From Mytilus galloprovincialis (lineage: Eukaryota; Mollusca; Bivalvia; Mytilida; Mytilidae), in contig NC_134849.1 of the NCBI RefSeq assembly GCF_965363235.1, positions 48,058,122-48,122,121 on the forward strand: a stretch of DNA of 64,000 bases, given 5' to 3'. The notes beneath the pieces were generated by a model, which saw only the letters and a program-made list of their open reading frames with translations, was not told where the DNA came from and ran no database searches. Each line of letters opens with the position of its first letter. Position 1 is the first letter of the stretch. Shown here piece by piece: positions 23,660-36,616 of the stretch. The position numbers were made by a program, and so were the translations under genes.

Positions 23660-26600
23660 CCACACCGGCAAAATTTGTTCAGACTCGATGGTATCTAACA
23701 TTCGGCACAATGACGGAACATTAATAGACAGAAGAAGGATAGGTTTCTCCTTATTTTCTTATTTTTATGATATCGAATAATATATATACATATACAACTA
23801 TTTTCTATTGTGATATGCAATGTTTCCTACAACCGTTCTATATTAACGGAGAAATAAGTAAGATTGCACGTCAAAATGACGAATTGAGTGAACCTTGCCT
23901 CGAAATTGTTTAATTTCTCGTTAAATTGTTCACATTGTACGGAAAGAAAGGTACGGGAAGATAAATACTGACACGGAGATTGCAAAACTTTTCATTATGA
24001 ACATCTCAATATTTGTATTTCTGAGTATGGAACGAAAGATATGGGTCATGTCAAAATGGAACTGACCGGTTTACCACCCGGTTTTGTCATAGATTTCACA
24101 ATGCATAACCCGGTTTGGTCAAATAAAAAAAAATCATAATCGAATAACGTTATAATTGATAATTGAACTTCAGTGTTAAAAAGGACTTTTGTGACCGGGT
24201 CGTTGGAAAACAAGCTCTTTCACAGGACAATGGCTACAGATAATTATTTACATGATCAGTCTCAGATTCAAATAAATGCAAACACTAGAATTCCTACTCT
24301 TATAGAACACAAATAATTTTAATTTTACTTTGCATTCAAAAATTGTTAACAGCAAAATAGATAGAAATGAAGATTATAACACAAATTGATGTTAAAGCTC
24401 TCAAAAATGCGTTTTCTATATGAATTATGGAAAATATGTTTAAACTTGAAATAAGAGTTTACGGTCTTAAAAAATCGAAACACACAATTGATATGTGATT
24501 TTCTCGTACAATAGGATTGACACCTTTATAAGTAATCTAATCATTCTATGTATGTATTTTTTCTATTATCGTTAAAAATAAATCTTCTTAAGGATAAACG
24601 TTGATGATAAGACAAATGTATATATGCATGCATAATCGACATAGAAAATGAATGTTTATAGGAATTAAAGGATTACAACTATCGGGGGCGTGCAACCTAT
24701 ACGTCTTCTAGATTCGCCACTTATCATATAAAGTGTATACCGAATTCAAATATTGAAGAAATAAGAAAACAGGGACACCCGCGAAATCGGATTATCTGAG
24801 TTTGATTATGTTTATTATAAACATTCTCATTGATATTTTTAAACAAGCGAGACTAAGTGATTCGAATTCACAGCGTTTTGAACTATTTGTATAAAGCTGC
24901 ATATGTCAAAAGTTAGAAGGTTTGACTGCAACATATACAAGAATGGAACATAGATCTAACGACTTTTTTTCCTATTTACCATATGTCCATTGCCCTTACC
25001 CTTGATCTCATTTCTATATTATTTTTCCTTCGGCCGCATGACGATTCATGTGACCGTGAACTTATTTCCTTCATTGATTGGTAAATGTTAAGGGTTTTGT
25101 TTTGTTGGTTTTAATAATTAGATTGTGTTCATGTCCGTCTGGCAGGATTCATTAGACCTCGACTTTAATGGTTCCATAAACAATCGGTTAAGTTTCTGTG
25201 AACATTTTTTTTCTATCTTACAGACCTTCATAATAAATTGAATTGCGATCATTTAAGCATTTGTGACATGTCAGTGCGTACACTTAAATATAAATAATAT
25301 GTCTTATTTTTTCTATTGAAAAAAAAAACGCCAGTGAAGTTGTTTTCTATGTCCGATCAAGTTATCTGGTTCGTGAAAGTTGAAATTTTCAGTTGTTACA
25401 CATTTTGTTTTTAAATTCAAGAACGGTGCAATTTTGTTTGGAATTCTTGGTTGTGTTTAGCTCACTTGATCCAACAGGAAAAGTTTTTTTTTCATCACTT
25501 GGCACCGGTCGAATGTCGTTTATTATCTTTCAATACATTTTTTTTCAAAATGTTGAGCTCTACCATTTGTCCATTTACTATAAAATTCTCACATTAGTTC
25601 TTAAAGGAGTTTTTACATTGCCCTTAAATGACGAATTTGAAAGTCTTTTTCTCAATTTCTTTCTATTATTTTTAAACATATAAAAGTCATATAGCAAAAA
25701 TGACTTAGGTAGTCAAGAAGATATACAAATAAATCGACTTGGCCGATATCCTAATAAAACTTATTGACCTTTAATTGAGAGGGTTATTTTCGTTTCATTG
25801 CGTTTTTACATGCCCGTCACAATTTTCACAGGACGTATTATATATACATTCGTCGGCCGTCTGTCCATCCTTCCATCCGTCCGTTCCTCAATCTCTCAGT
25901 CATTCTGTCCGTTTGTCCGTCTATCTATCCGTCTATCCTTCTGTCCAGCGTAAACATGTCACACCGTAACTTGAGAACAGCTTATCTAGTTTTCATGAAA
26001 CTTAAAGTTATTTCTTGAAAAGGTCAAACGATCTGTAAACCTTTTAGTGAAAATCAAATCTTTTTGAGTTACAGGACTTTGTAAGTAAAACAGGAGTGTG
26101 TTTTTTTTAACATGTCGAGCCATATCTCAAAAACGATATATCATTATTGCATCAAACTTTACACACTTCTTAGTAATATAAATCTTATACTTCTGCATAC
26201 TTTTTGGTGATGTTTTAAATTTTGTTTATTAAGCGTTATTAAGGGTTTTTTTTTTGTAAAAAAGGGGGTCAATATATTGCGATGTATCTCAAAATCTATA
26301 TAAAAAATATCATAATGTTAAAAAATAATAAGATATCAGTGTTTGCTATTGAGTATTTATATTCCATTTAAAATTAGTGTATTACTATAATTACCTATGT
26401 CCAGAAGTGCCCGTTTAAAATAAATTTAAACACGCCAAGTTTCCTTTACAATAAATATATATTTAAATTCTTTCGAAAGACAATGTTCAGATCACTGTCA
26501 ACGTTGCTTTTCATAAATTGTTGGTTTTGAAAAAATATAAAAAACCGGGTGATATATATAGACGAAATTGGGGATTGCGTAGTACAACTATGCGTACAGC

Positions 26601-27022
26601 AATGACAAAACCGGTGTATTTTAATTTGGCATGACCCATTTCTTTCGTTCCATACACAGAAATACAAGTATTGAGATGCTCATAATGACTAGTTTTGCAA
26701 TCTCCGTGTCAGTATCTATCTTCCCGTACCTTTCTTTCCGTACAATGTGAACAATTTAACGAGAAATTAAACAATTTCGAGACAAGGTTCACTCAATTCG
26801 TCATTTTGACATGCATTTTTACTTATTTCTCAGTTAATATAGAACGGTTGTAGAAAATATTGCATATCACAATAGAAAATAGTTGTATATGTATATATAT
26901 TCTTCGATATCATAAAAAAATAAGAAAATAAGGAGAAACCTATCTTTCTTCTGTCTATTGATGTTCCGTCATTGTGCCGGATGTTAGATACCATCGAGTC
27001 CGATCAAATTTTGCCAGTGGGG
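23660..27022. mobile_element. Element with ~400-bp inverted terminal repeats
   Basis: The left arm, about 23660-24065, and right arm, about 26620-27022, are near reverse complements: CCACACCGGCAAAATTTG against CAAATTTTGCCAGTGGGG at the outer ends, then GACTCGATGGTATCTAACAT, CAATTCGTCATTTTGAC and ATGGAACGAAAGA inside. The ~2.55-kb interior has no recognisable transposase and contains another repeat (25810-26395). It is either a non-autonomous DNA transposon or an inverted segmental duplication; no clear target-site duplication is seen. Confidence 0.65.
25810..26395 (+). repeat. Diverged copy of the CCCGTC repeat
   Basis: Matches the left part of 32524-33549: GCCCGTCACAATTTTCACAG, a (GTCC/GTCT)n tract at 25857-25945, CGTAAC(T)TTGAGAACAGCTTA, and then blocks with TCAAAAACGATATATCATTATTGC and TTACACACTTCTTAGTAATA words. 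Orientation is the same as in the copy inside the BEL element. Confidence 0.75.
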
Positions 27023-27470
27023 TATAGGGAAAACGGTACTATTTATTCTGCCATAGGCGACAATATTAACATTTTCTTAATTTACCACTTTTTAAGATAA
27101 AAACCTGGACAAAACAATAATATTTGTGTTAGTACTTTATTATTCTGTTTTAAAAATTAAAGCCAAATTGTATCATGACCAAATTCCAACGGAGCTTGTT
27201 TATGTTATCCATGCCCACCGTCATTTTGCATCAAATTTATAAAATTTTGGAAGTCTTGTCCAATAATTCTCTAGAAAATATTCCAATAGGTTTCAAAATT
27301 TATATTGTAAATATACACACTACAGTTATTCATAGATAAATAAAAAAAAAATATATTGTACCCATACATCCAATCACAGTGCTCCTAATTTGACTTCCTT
27401 CACCTGCCTTGGGTACACAAAAGGCCAACCTAATGCTAGGAAAATTTAATACTACCGTTGCTGGGCTATT
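27023..27470 (+). mobile_element. 440-bp MITE, first copy
   Basis: Starts TATAGGGAAAACGGTACTAT and runs about 440 bp to ATACTACCGTTG. The copy at 28636-29085 ends TACTACCGTTTTTCC, giving terminal inverted repeats of GGGAAAACGGTA type. This copy's last bases are altered. Identity to the second copy is about 95% by eye. It directly abuts the right arm of the 23660-27022 element. Confidence 0.75.
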
Positions 27471-28635
27471 GTTAAAACCTTGGCTATGATAAATACTTGT
27501 ATGTCCCCATTACTTAAAGAAACATATATCATTTTATGTCCCCACCCCTACATGCTGGTTTACCTCATTTTCTACTTCTTTCAGAAAAGCCTTAATAATC
27601 AACCTGTATCCAATCATATCTTATATTATTTAAAAAGAATGATAAATAGTCCCATTTAAACAGATAAAATGGACAGTTCCATTCAATTTGTATTCATTTT
27701 ATCAAAAATTTACAACAAAGGCACAAATTCAAGATTTTTCATACTAATCTCCATTCCATGCTTTAGTATATGCCATATTGTGGTTAAAAATGTCAGAACT
27801 TGTTCTAAAATCCATTATTCTGTCTTGAGATGATGAAAACAAAGTTATTAGACACTTTAAACATTAAATATGCAAAATACTCAGCTGTAAAGTTGCCTTT
27901 GATGCCTGTATTAATCAATGAAAAAGCTGAATTATGTCCCTTGGGAGTATTAATTTCCAACAAAAGTCCTTTCAAACACTAGGAAATGAAAAATTATTTA
28001 TGTCTGATATAATGAAAGAAAGAACAACAAAATGAAACGCTTTTGAAATATTTGCTGCATGAATTATCAAGAATATGAACAATTCCTTACACAGGAGAGT
28101 ATATACATTCTATGTAAATTTAGCCTCAAGTGGGCCTCTGTTTTTCTTAGATGATTAATTCTAACACTGAAAATGCTTCTAGTGTGACCAAATATTGCCC
28201 AATTCCATAAACAGTACAAACTAAACCAGGCAATTTCCCATTTTAATAGATTATGTTTACAGATATACCCAAGTGATACATTGAGGGAATTATGCATCAA
28301 AAAAGGCAAACATTTCAGTAAAAAATATTTGTCGCGACTTGAATTCTGGTGTTTCCAATTGAAAAAATCATTGCGAAAGGTGAAATCAAATACAAAAAAA
28401 CTATAATATGGTGCATTTTATACAATATAGTTAATATTGACATCATAGAATAAAGTTTTATATCATTACCAATCAATTTGACTTATCATGATGACTCAGC
28501 ATTTTTCTCAACACAGTATTGTTCTCAGTGAAAAATTTCTATTCTTTGTGATAAAAATCAAATAAGCTAATCAAAAGCTTCAAAATAGTATAAAAGAATT
28601 GAAGATTGATGGACTTTCATTTCCCTTGCTATCTT
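27471..28635. other. Spacer between two MITE copies, no gene seen
   Basis: About 1.17 kb of AT-rich sequence with no recognisable coding frame. The two direct 440-bp flanks could suggest LTRs, but they have their own inverted termini and no primer-binding site or polypurine tract, so I treat this as spacer. Confidence 0.5.
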
Positions 28636-29085
28636 CAGTATAGGGAAAACGGTACTATTTATTCTGCCATAGGCGACAATATTAACATTTTCGAAATTTA
28701 ACACTTTTTAAGATAAAAACCTGGACAAAACAGTTATATGTTGTGTTAGTACTTCATTATTCTGTTTTAAAAATTTAAGCCAAATTGTATCATGACCAAC
28801 TTCCAACGGAGCTTGTTTATGTCAACCATGCCCATCGTCAGTTTGCATCAGATTTATAAAATTTTGGAAGTCTTGTCCAATAATTCTCTAGAAAATATTT
28901 CAATAGGTTTCAAAATTTATATTGTAAATATACACACTGCAGCTATTCATAGATAAATAAAAAAAAATATATTGTACCCTTGCATCCAATCACAGCGCTC
29001 CTAATTTGACTTCCTTAACCTGCCTTGGGTACACAAAAGGCCAACCTAATGCTGGGAAAATTAAATACTACCGTTTTTCCTTTAG
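28636..29085 (+). mobile_element. 440-bp MITE, second copy
   Basis: Same orientation as 27023-27470, with intact termini: TATAGGGAAAACGGTACTAT at the left and TACTACCGTTTTTCC at the right. The interior words GCCAAATTGTATCATGACCA and AATTCTCTAGAAAATATT are shared. No coding capacity. Confidence 0.75.
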
Positions 29086-30175
29086 ACACAAGTTGACAAT
29101 TGGCAAGTTCAAATTATCACGTTCGTCATAGATTCTTCTTTGAAGTTCATCTGCGTCAATATATAGTGGAAGAGGGACATATTATCTGTCTAATGGATTG
29201 AAAGTGAAATAAATCCATGTTTCAATTGAGAACTAAACTCATCATATATACCAGGATTAAATTTTGTATTTACTCCAGACGATCATTCTGTTCTAATGTT
29301 GTCATCAAAGTTGCATTATCCTTCACAATAATATATCAGCATAATTTCTTAATCGTGTTTCTGATTATTTCTGTAGCATTATATCAGAAAATGAGATTGC
29401 AGTAACGAAGAGAACAATTGAAGTATAGAAAAATATGACATCATAATTACCGTGACGTCTTGAGTGTAGTCTGAACCAAAATAGTTGTGAAACCAATCAT
29501 CATAGATACAAGGTTTCAATTTTTTTACGCTAGAAGCGTTCCATCAACAAAATACCTCGAATCAAACAATTTAAATAATCTAATTTAAGTACAAAACTGA
29601 ACATCTTTGAGGACTTGAAATTCCAAAAGGTTTTGTCAAATTCAGTTTAGAAAAATTATTTATGGGGAAGAAAATTTAATGTATGTAAAAGATACCTTGT
29701 ATTTGTTGATAAAAAAAAAAATAGAAACGGAAAGCATCCATATACTGGGAATTGCGTGTCATTTGTAAATCTTTTAAAACAATATGTGCGCATTGCTTTG
29801 AGATAACTGATTGTTGGATAACAAACTATATGTGTCAGAAGAAAGAAATAAATTTGTTTGTATAATAAATTTAGTAAACTCTAATGAACAGTTCCTCGTC
29901 ATAAATGAGTTCGCAAAATGATGACGTCTTTGACTTCCATGGAACTAATGTATGAATAAATTCGTCTTTGTAACTTTCTTTCTATCGATTACAATTGTGT
30001 TTGGTACCCTTTTATACTGATACTACAATTTTCCTACAGGTGTTGGTATATTTGGATAATTCGCCTTAAGTATTAAAAAAATGTGTTTAGGCAACACAGA
30101 ACGTCATGGAAAGGCACTTATCAAGGAGCTAAAACACTTCATCGTTAATATGTCAGAAGGTGGGTTTTAGAGTTA
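29086..30175. other. No gene seen
   Basis: AT-rich intergenic sequence up to the BEL element. No exon or strong repeat recognised. Confidence 0.4.
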
Positions 30176-30180
30176 CATAC

Positions 30181-30344
30181 TATCGTAAAGTGGTTTTACT
30201 TAAACTGCATATGTAATAAGAAAGACGTCTAAACTGTATAAATTAGTATTGATGACTGAGTAAGATAACGTCATAAGAACACGACGTGGATATACAATTA
30301 AGCCGCGTTACGTTAACGTTCTCTTCTGTGCGTGATTTCCAACA
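30181..30344 (-). repeat. 3' LTR of the BEL/Pao element
   Basis: 164 bp, on the minus strand starting TGTTGGAAATCACGC and ending TTTACGATA. It is preceded on the minus strand by a purine-rich tract (GGGCCGGAGAA), the polypurine-tract position. It is flanked by the CATAC duplication at 30176-30180. Confidence 0.9.
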
Positions 30345-32523
30345 TTCTCCGGCCCACGAAAAGTGAAAATATAAAACTTGTTAAATTATTAAAGTCTCTT
30401 TGTTAAAATAATTAAATGAAATTAACTTTAAAGTCCATCATAAATTAAAACTTTTACCACAGTTCATAATATAGTGTCACTTTGAATTAACGTTCGATTT
30501 TCTGTTCAAGTTCTCCCTGTAGTCCAAGTCCTGATTCGTTCTACTGCTACACGTTTTGCCTTGCGATCTTTCGGTGTGTTCAAATCATTGTCCTGTTACG
30601 CTGTGCCAAATATATTGAATACTTATTTCCGAAGGGTAAAGTTTCTTTATTGGCCTTGATGTTATTCCGTTTTTCGTCCTCAACATAACTGACCGTATGA
30701 GTCCATCTTGTCCAAAAACAAGTTCTTTTATAATAGCTAGTTGCCAATTAATCCTGGGAGTTTCATCGTATATTTGAACAATATCACTAACTTTGATATC
30801 CTGTTCATTATTACCGTTGATGCGATGAAATTCACGTAAAGCGGTTAAATATTCCTTCTTCCATCTACACCAGAAATGCTAAATTGTCTGGCATTGCACT
30901 GTATAAAGTTTGTTGGAAGAAGAATGCGTAACGTCCTGTACAAGGTTCTCATCTACGTGTTGGTTGCTAGGATACGGTAATGATACGATTTTCCTTCCAT
31001 ATAATAAATGAAATGGAGTCAGTGGGTCCTCGTTTATCGGATCTGTAGATATGTATGTCAACGGACGGTCATTTAGAATTGCCTCTACTTCTATTACTGT
31101 AGTATTAAGTACATCTAAACTCACATAAGATCGTCCTAAAACTTTCTTGATACAATTTTTTGTTAGTCCAATGAGTCTTTCCCAGAAACCGCCATACCAA
31201 GGCGCTCTCTTCGGTATGAACTTCCACTCTGTCCCTTGACTATTCAATGTTGCTTGAAGTGTTGGTGATGAAGTTAGCTTTTCAATTTCTTTCGCTGATG
31301 CTACGTATGTTGTCGCATTGTCGGATAACATAATTTTTAGTAGTGATTTCCTACTTGAGAATCTACAGAAAGCTAAAATAAACTGTTCTTCTGTTAAATC
31401 TGTAACTAATTCTAAGTGTACAGCTCTGGTTCTAGCGCACGTAAAAAGACATATGTATGCCTTACTGTCTTTTCCATTCTTATTCCTAACTTTTAACGCT
31501 CCAGTAAAATCTACACCAGTTACAGTAAAAGGAGGCGCTTCGCGCAGTCTGTCTTTTGGTAAAGGTGGTGCTTCTGGGGTACGATAATGTTGTCCTGTAA
31601 CTTTTTTACATGTGACACATTTACGCAAAATAGTTTTCACGTTTTGACGAATTTGGGATATCCAGTAAGATTGTCTCAATAAGGTAACTGTGCCATTTAT
31701 TCCTGAATGTAAGCTTCGCTTATGTGCATCTTGTATGATCAAATTTGTGAGTTTGTCATGTGCAGGTAGAAGTATCGGATATTTCGTCATATCGCTAATC
31801 GGTGCATTGTGTATTCTTCCCGCACAACGGACTAATTCATTGCCATTCTACTTAGTCCACAAGTTTTTTTCCGTTAATCCACGTTGGTCCTTTAAACCAG
31901 AGGTCGCTTTCGGCAAATTTATCAAAGTCTACTCCACGCGATAAAAGGTCAGCTGGATTTGAGTTCGTTGGGCAATATTTCCATTGGTATTTCTCCGTAA
32001 GTTTCTTGATCTCTTGTACTCTGTTTCTTGTGAAGACGTTAAGCGGTTTTGTGGTGTTCATCCACTGCAAGACAATTTGACTGTCAGTCCATAAAAATGC
32101 GGTAGAAAAATGTATATTTTTACCTATATAATCCAATAACCTTGCGCCAATTAATGCTCCCATTAACTCTAGCTTTGGTATTGTTATCTGTTTTAACGGA
32201 GCAACTCTGCTTTTTGCCATAACAAGCGAACTTTGTTTTTCTGTCACAATATATGCGCATGCTCCGTAAGCTTTAGCACTTGCATCAGTAAATATATGTA
32301 GGGTTGAGTTCGAAATATCTTCCTCTCCTTGAAGGTACATGCGGGATATTTCCAATTCTAGTGCCTTTTCTGTATTTTGAGCGATTTCTGTCCATTGTTT
32401 TGTAAATTCTGACGATAACGACTGGTCCCAAACTAGTCCATTCTTCCATAACTCCTAGATGTTTGTTTGAGTACATCTCGTTTTTTAACAGCTTTGGTTT
32501 TATTACCAAGTGTATCCTTTTTA

Positions 32524-33549
32524 TACGCCCGTCAAAATTTTGACGGGACGTATTATGGTATACAAATGTCCGGTGTCCGTCCGTCTGTCTGTCCGTCTGT
32601 CCGTCTGTCCGTCGCACCGTCTGTCTGTCCGGCGTAAACATGTCGCACTGTAACTTGAGAACGACTTATCCAAATTTCATGAAACTTAATGTAGTTGTTT
32701 CTTATAATGGTCAAATGATTTGTATACTTTTTGGTGAAAATGAAATTTAAACTTTTTGAGTTACGGCACTTTGTCACTAAAACAGGGGTGTTTTTTTCAC
32801 ATGTCGCACCGTAAAAACGATTCTTGATTATTGCTTAAAACTTTACACACTTCTTAGTTATATTAATCTTAATATCTGTATACTTTTTGGTGATGATTCA
32901 AAATTTTATTTTTGAGTTATTGAGTATTTTGTAAAAAAGGGGGAGGGTTTTTTACATGTCGCGCTGTATCTCAAAAACGATTTATGATTATTGCTTAAAA
33001 CTTTACACACTTCTTTGTTATATATATCTAAAGATCTGTATACTTTTTGATGATGATTCAAAATTTCATTTTTGAGTTATTGAGTATTTTGTAAAAAAAA
33101 AAAGGGGGAGGGTTTTTTTTACATGTTGTGCCGTATCTCAAAAACTATTTATGATTATTGCTTAAAACTTTAAACACTTCTTTGTTATATTAATCTAAAG
33201 ATCTGTATATTTTTTAGTGATGACTCAAAATTTTATTTTTGAGTTATTGAGTATTTTGTAAAAAAGGGGATGTTTTTTTTTTACATGTCGCGCCGTATCT
33301 CAAAAACAATTTATGATTATTGCTTGAAACTGTACACACTTCTTTGTTATATTAATCTAAAGATATGTATACTTTTTGGTTTGATTCAAAATTTTATTTT
33401 AGTGATATTCAGAATTTTGTAAAAAAAACAGAGGGGGGGGTTCACATGTCCTGCCGTTTCTCAAAAACAATAAATGGTTATTGCTTAAAACTTTCTCAGA
33501 AACTATTGATGATTATTGCATAAAACTTCCACACAAGACGTCGGGCGTA
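32524..33549 (+). mobile_element. Repeat nested in the BEL element, with internal ~163-bp tandem units
   Basis: Begins TACGCCCGTCAAAATTTTG, containing the perfect 20-bp palindrome CCCGTCAAAATTTTGACGGG, and ends CGGGCGTA, an inverted match to the first eight bases. A (GTCC/GTCT)n microsatellite follows at 32575-32630. From about 32785 to 33500 there are about five tandem units spaced 160-167 bp, each with GCTTAAAACTTTACACACTT and a G-rich stretch after TTTTGTAAAAAA. It lies within the pol region. Class unknown; a relative is at 25810-26395. Confidence 0.8.
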
Positions 33550-36445
33550 TCATGCCCTCATGGCGCAGCTGTTTATTAGCAAATGTAATTGTGTCTTGCT
33601 CAGCATTCTATTTTAATCCAAGTACCTTGATAATTTTGTCATTGTCCACAAAACTGTCTTTTCTTGCAAATTCCTGTAACATCTCACTATTTGAAGCCCA
33701 TGATCTAAGAATAATCCTGCGTTGGCAAATAATGGTCGAGTCTGGTTGTATTAATTTATTAAATCGTTTTCTTCCGAAAAATTTGAAATAATGTTGTCGA
33801 CGTATAGGTCATTTGTTAACCTCTTTGTCCAGGTGCACACATTGTCTTTCAAATGTTTCAGCAAAACAGCATTCAAAATAAAAGGAGAGCATGTTGCACC
33901 TAAAAGAACGGATTTAAAACGGTAAGTTACTAACTGTCCTGTTGGGCCTGTTGGGAAACGTTGCTGTACCAATAAAATCTTGTAACGTCTCTGTCCTTTT
34001 CTTCTAGTCCCACATTAAGAAACGCTTTCTCAATGTCTGTTGTTACTGCATATTTATTTAGACGAAATCTGAGAAGTATTGCAGCTATGTCGTTCAGATT
34101 TGGTGGAATGTCTAGTAAACAATCATTCAGTGAAGGGATATTAGGTGTTTCACGGCAACTGCAGTCGTACACTATTCTTATTGGGGTAGTAGCAGAATCC
34201 TTTTTCACCGGATGGTGTGGAATATAATGTACTTTTCTGTCTTGTGGAATTTTGTCGTCAACTTTTTCTATAAAGCCTCTTCTCTGTTGTTCTGCGATGA
34301 TTTCTCCATATTTTGTTAACATGTTTGGATCTTTTCTTAATCTATTAACAACGTTTACTGTCCGTCGATATGCAATATTTCTATTCAATGGTAGTGTTGG
34401 GTGGTCCTCTTTCCATGGAAGTTTTGCAGCGTAGCGGTTGTCATGGTAACGGATCGAAATTTTTTTTCAAATTTTCGGTCCCAGTTGTTTCTATCTTCCA
34501 GAAATTTTCTAGATCAAACTCTTCTCGTTTGGTTGAAACAATTACATTCATCATTGATGCGTTTGTGTTCACTGAGTGGGTTCCTTTGAGAGGTCCTGAG
34601 AGTAGATATCCTAGTTTGGACCTTACTGCTGTAGGTCCCTCGCCTCTGATGTTCTCATCCTCAACTATGTTCCAATATTGGTCAGCTCTAATAAGTAATC
34701 CTATTTCAAATGATGCATCTTTATTTACGGCTTGAGCTATTCTTAAATGTTGTAAATACGGCATAGTTTTGGCAGTACGAATCAATGGTGTGGCTATTTT
34801 TGTTACAATTAAAACATCCACTGAAATGTGGTCGCCATAAATATTTTGTAACTTAACTGTTGCTGTATCTAGTTGTTGTACTCTGCTGTTCTTGTCAGTG
34901 TCTCCAAATCCCGATAATGCTATTGCCTCTCTTCCTGTTGGTCTCGTATCTAATGTATCTGCTACTTGCCTTGTTATAAACGACATTTGGGCGCCTTCGC
35001 CAAAAAGTATATTGGTGTCAATCTTTTGTCCTCTGTAGCTTAGCGGTGCCATTGTTGTCTCAGCTTCCTCCGCGTTGTGTTTGTACTGTGCATGTACTAC
35101 TTGTAGTTGCAGTTTCTTTATCGTGGTCTTTGTTGCATAGGCTTATGTGGTGACGTCTTTTACATTTCTTGCAGTTTGATTTTGATTTACAATCTGCTAC
35201 ACTGTGTCGCCCTAAACAATTAAAGCATAGTCTTTCCTTTTTTACAATTGTCATGCGGTCGTTTGGATCCGTATATTTAGTACATTCTGACGAATAGTGG
35301 GGTTCCTTGCAGTATGCACAACTTTTGCTATGAGATTTCTGTGTTGCATTGGTTGAATTGTTTTTTGGCCAGATTTTACGTGATTTTGTATTTGTGTAGA
35401 ACGTAGCTGTAGCGCTCGGACTCTCACCTGTTTCTGTACTTTTCCCAGACTCTAAAATGGCCAGCTCCTTAAAGATAGATCTCCTAAGATCACCGAGAAA
35501 CCAATCTGATGAACCGTGCTCACGTGTTAAGTTTTTTCGTATTTCACCAGGCATTTTGTTAAGTATGACATATACTAATAACGAGCCATACGAGTCTTGG
35601 GCTTGTCCAAGAGATTCTAGTCCACGTATGTACGTTTCTGTTCTGTCATAGTAACTTCTTAGTTGTGAAAGCGTATTTTTTGGTGCGGGTATGTCTAATA
35701 GTGCCTGCATGTACGATTGGATTATCTTATGCTTTTGTCCGAATCTTTCATGTATGAGTTCGATAGCTTTGTTGTAGTTTGTGTGCGTAAGAGCAAATAC
35801 GGCAATGGTATATGACGCTTCTCCTTCTAGTAATGATTTTAGGTAGTTAAACTTTTGAACTTCGGTTAGTGTGTTGTTGTTGTGAATTGCGGAATCAAAA
35901 GAATCCCAAAAGGATTGCCATTCAAGTACGTTTCCATCAAATGTAGGAAAATTCAATTTCGGTAGTTTATAAAAGTTGCTGCTATTGACGCTTGAATTTG
36001 AACGTAAAGGCGTGAAATTTAGGCCAGTATTTTGTGAGTCATCTCTTATGTTATATACGGGGCCATCATTTTGAATGGGTTGCAGTGTCTCATTGTGCGG
36101 CAAAAAACTTCTAGCGGCTGCATTTAAATTAGATGTTTGAACGTGGATAAATTTACGAATTTTGCGTATTTTCGTCTCTAAATTAAATTTATACTCATCT
36201 GTGTCAAGTATCTCTTGCTCTATATCCTCTTCTTGTACACTATCTAAAATGTTCTTATCCAAATCCTTCAGAATATCTTGCTTTTCCTTTAATGTATCCA
36301 AAATTGTTTCCAACTCGTCCTCTTCCGGTTTGTCTTCTGTTTCACTTCTCTCCTCAAATCTTCTTAAAATCCTAGAAACTGCGCTCCAGTGTCCCGCTCG
36401 TATAGATTTCAGTTTTGACTCATCTTCTTCTGGTCACAGTACCAA

Positions 36446-36611
36446 TATCGTAAAGTGGTTTTACTAAAACTGCATATGTAATAAGAAAGACGTCTAAACT
36501 GTATGAATTTGTATTGATAACTGAAGTAAGATAACGTCATAAGAAGACGACGTTGGATATACAATAAAGCCGCGTTACGTTAACGTTCTCTTCTGTGCGT
36601 GATTTCCAACA
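36446..36611 (-). repeat. 5' LTR of the BEL/Pao element
   Basis: 166 bp, TGTTGG...CGATA on the minus strand, directly followed by TTGGTACTGTGACC, the primer-binding-site position. Flanked outside by CATAC at 36612-36616. Confidence 0.9.
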
Positions 36612-36616
36612 CATAC

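Larger units (their letters stand above)
30181..36611 (-). mobile_element. BEL/Pao LTR retrotransposon, broken fossil
   Basis: A full-length-looking element on the minus strand, about 6.4 kb, with ~165-bp LTRs (5' LTR 36446-36611, 3' LTR 30181-30344) and a 5-bp target duplication CATAC at 30176-30180 and 36612-36616. Parts in order: gag-like region about 35060-36320 with CCHC zinc knuckles; aspartic-protease region about 34450-35050; reverse transcriptase about 33560-34390; RNase H about 31850-32500; integrase about 30880-31790 with a His/Cys zinc-binding head and the YGGFWERLIGLTK signature typical of this family. LTRs differ by about six substitutions and two one-base gaps (about 96% identical), suggesting a moderately young insertion. 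The coding region is interrupted by a handful of breaks and a nested repeat at 32524-33549, so it is not active. Confidence 0.9.

Noticed and set aside
27023-29085. LTR retrotransposon with 440-bp LTRs
   Set aside because: The repeated ends carry their own inverted termini, and there is no TG...CA border, primer-binding site, polypurine tract or coding region between them.
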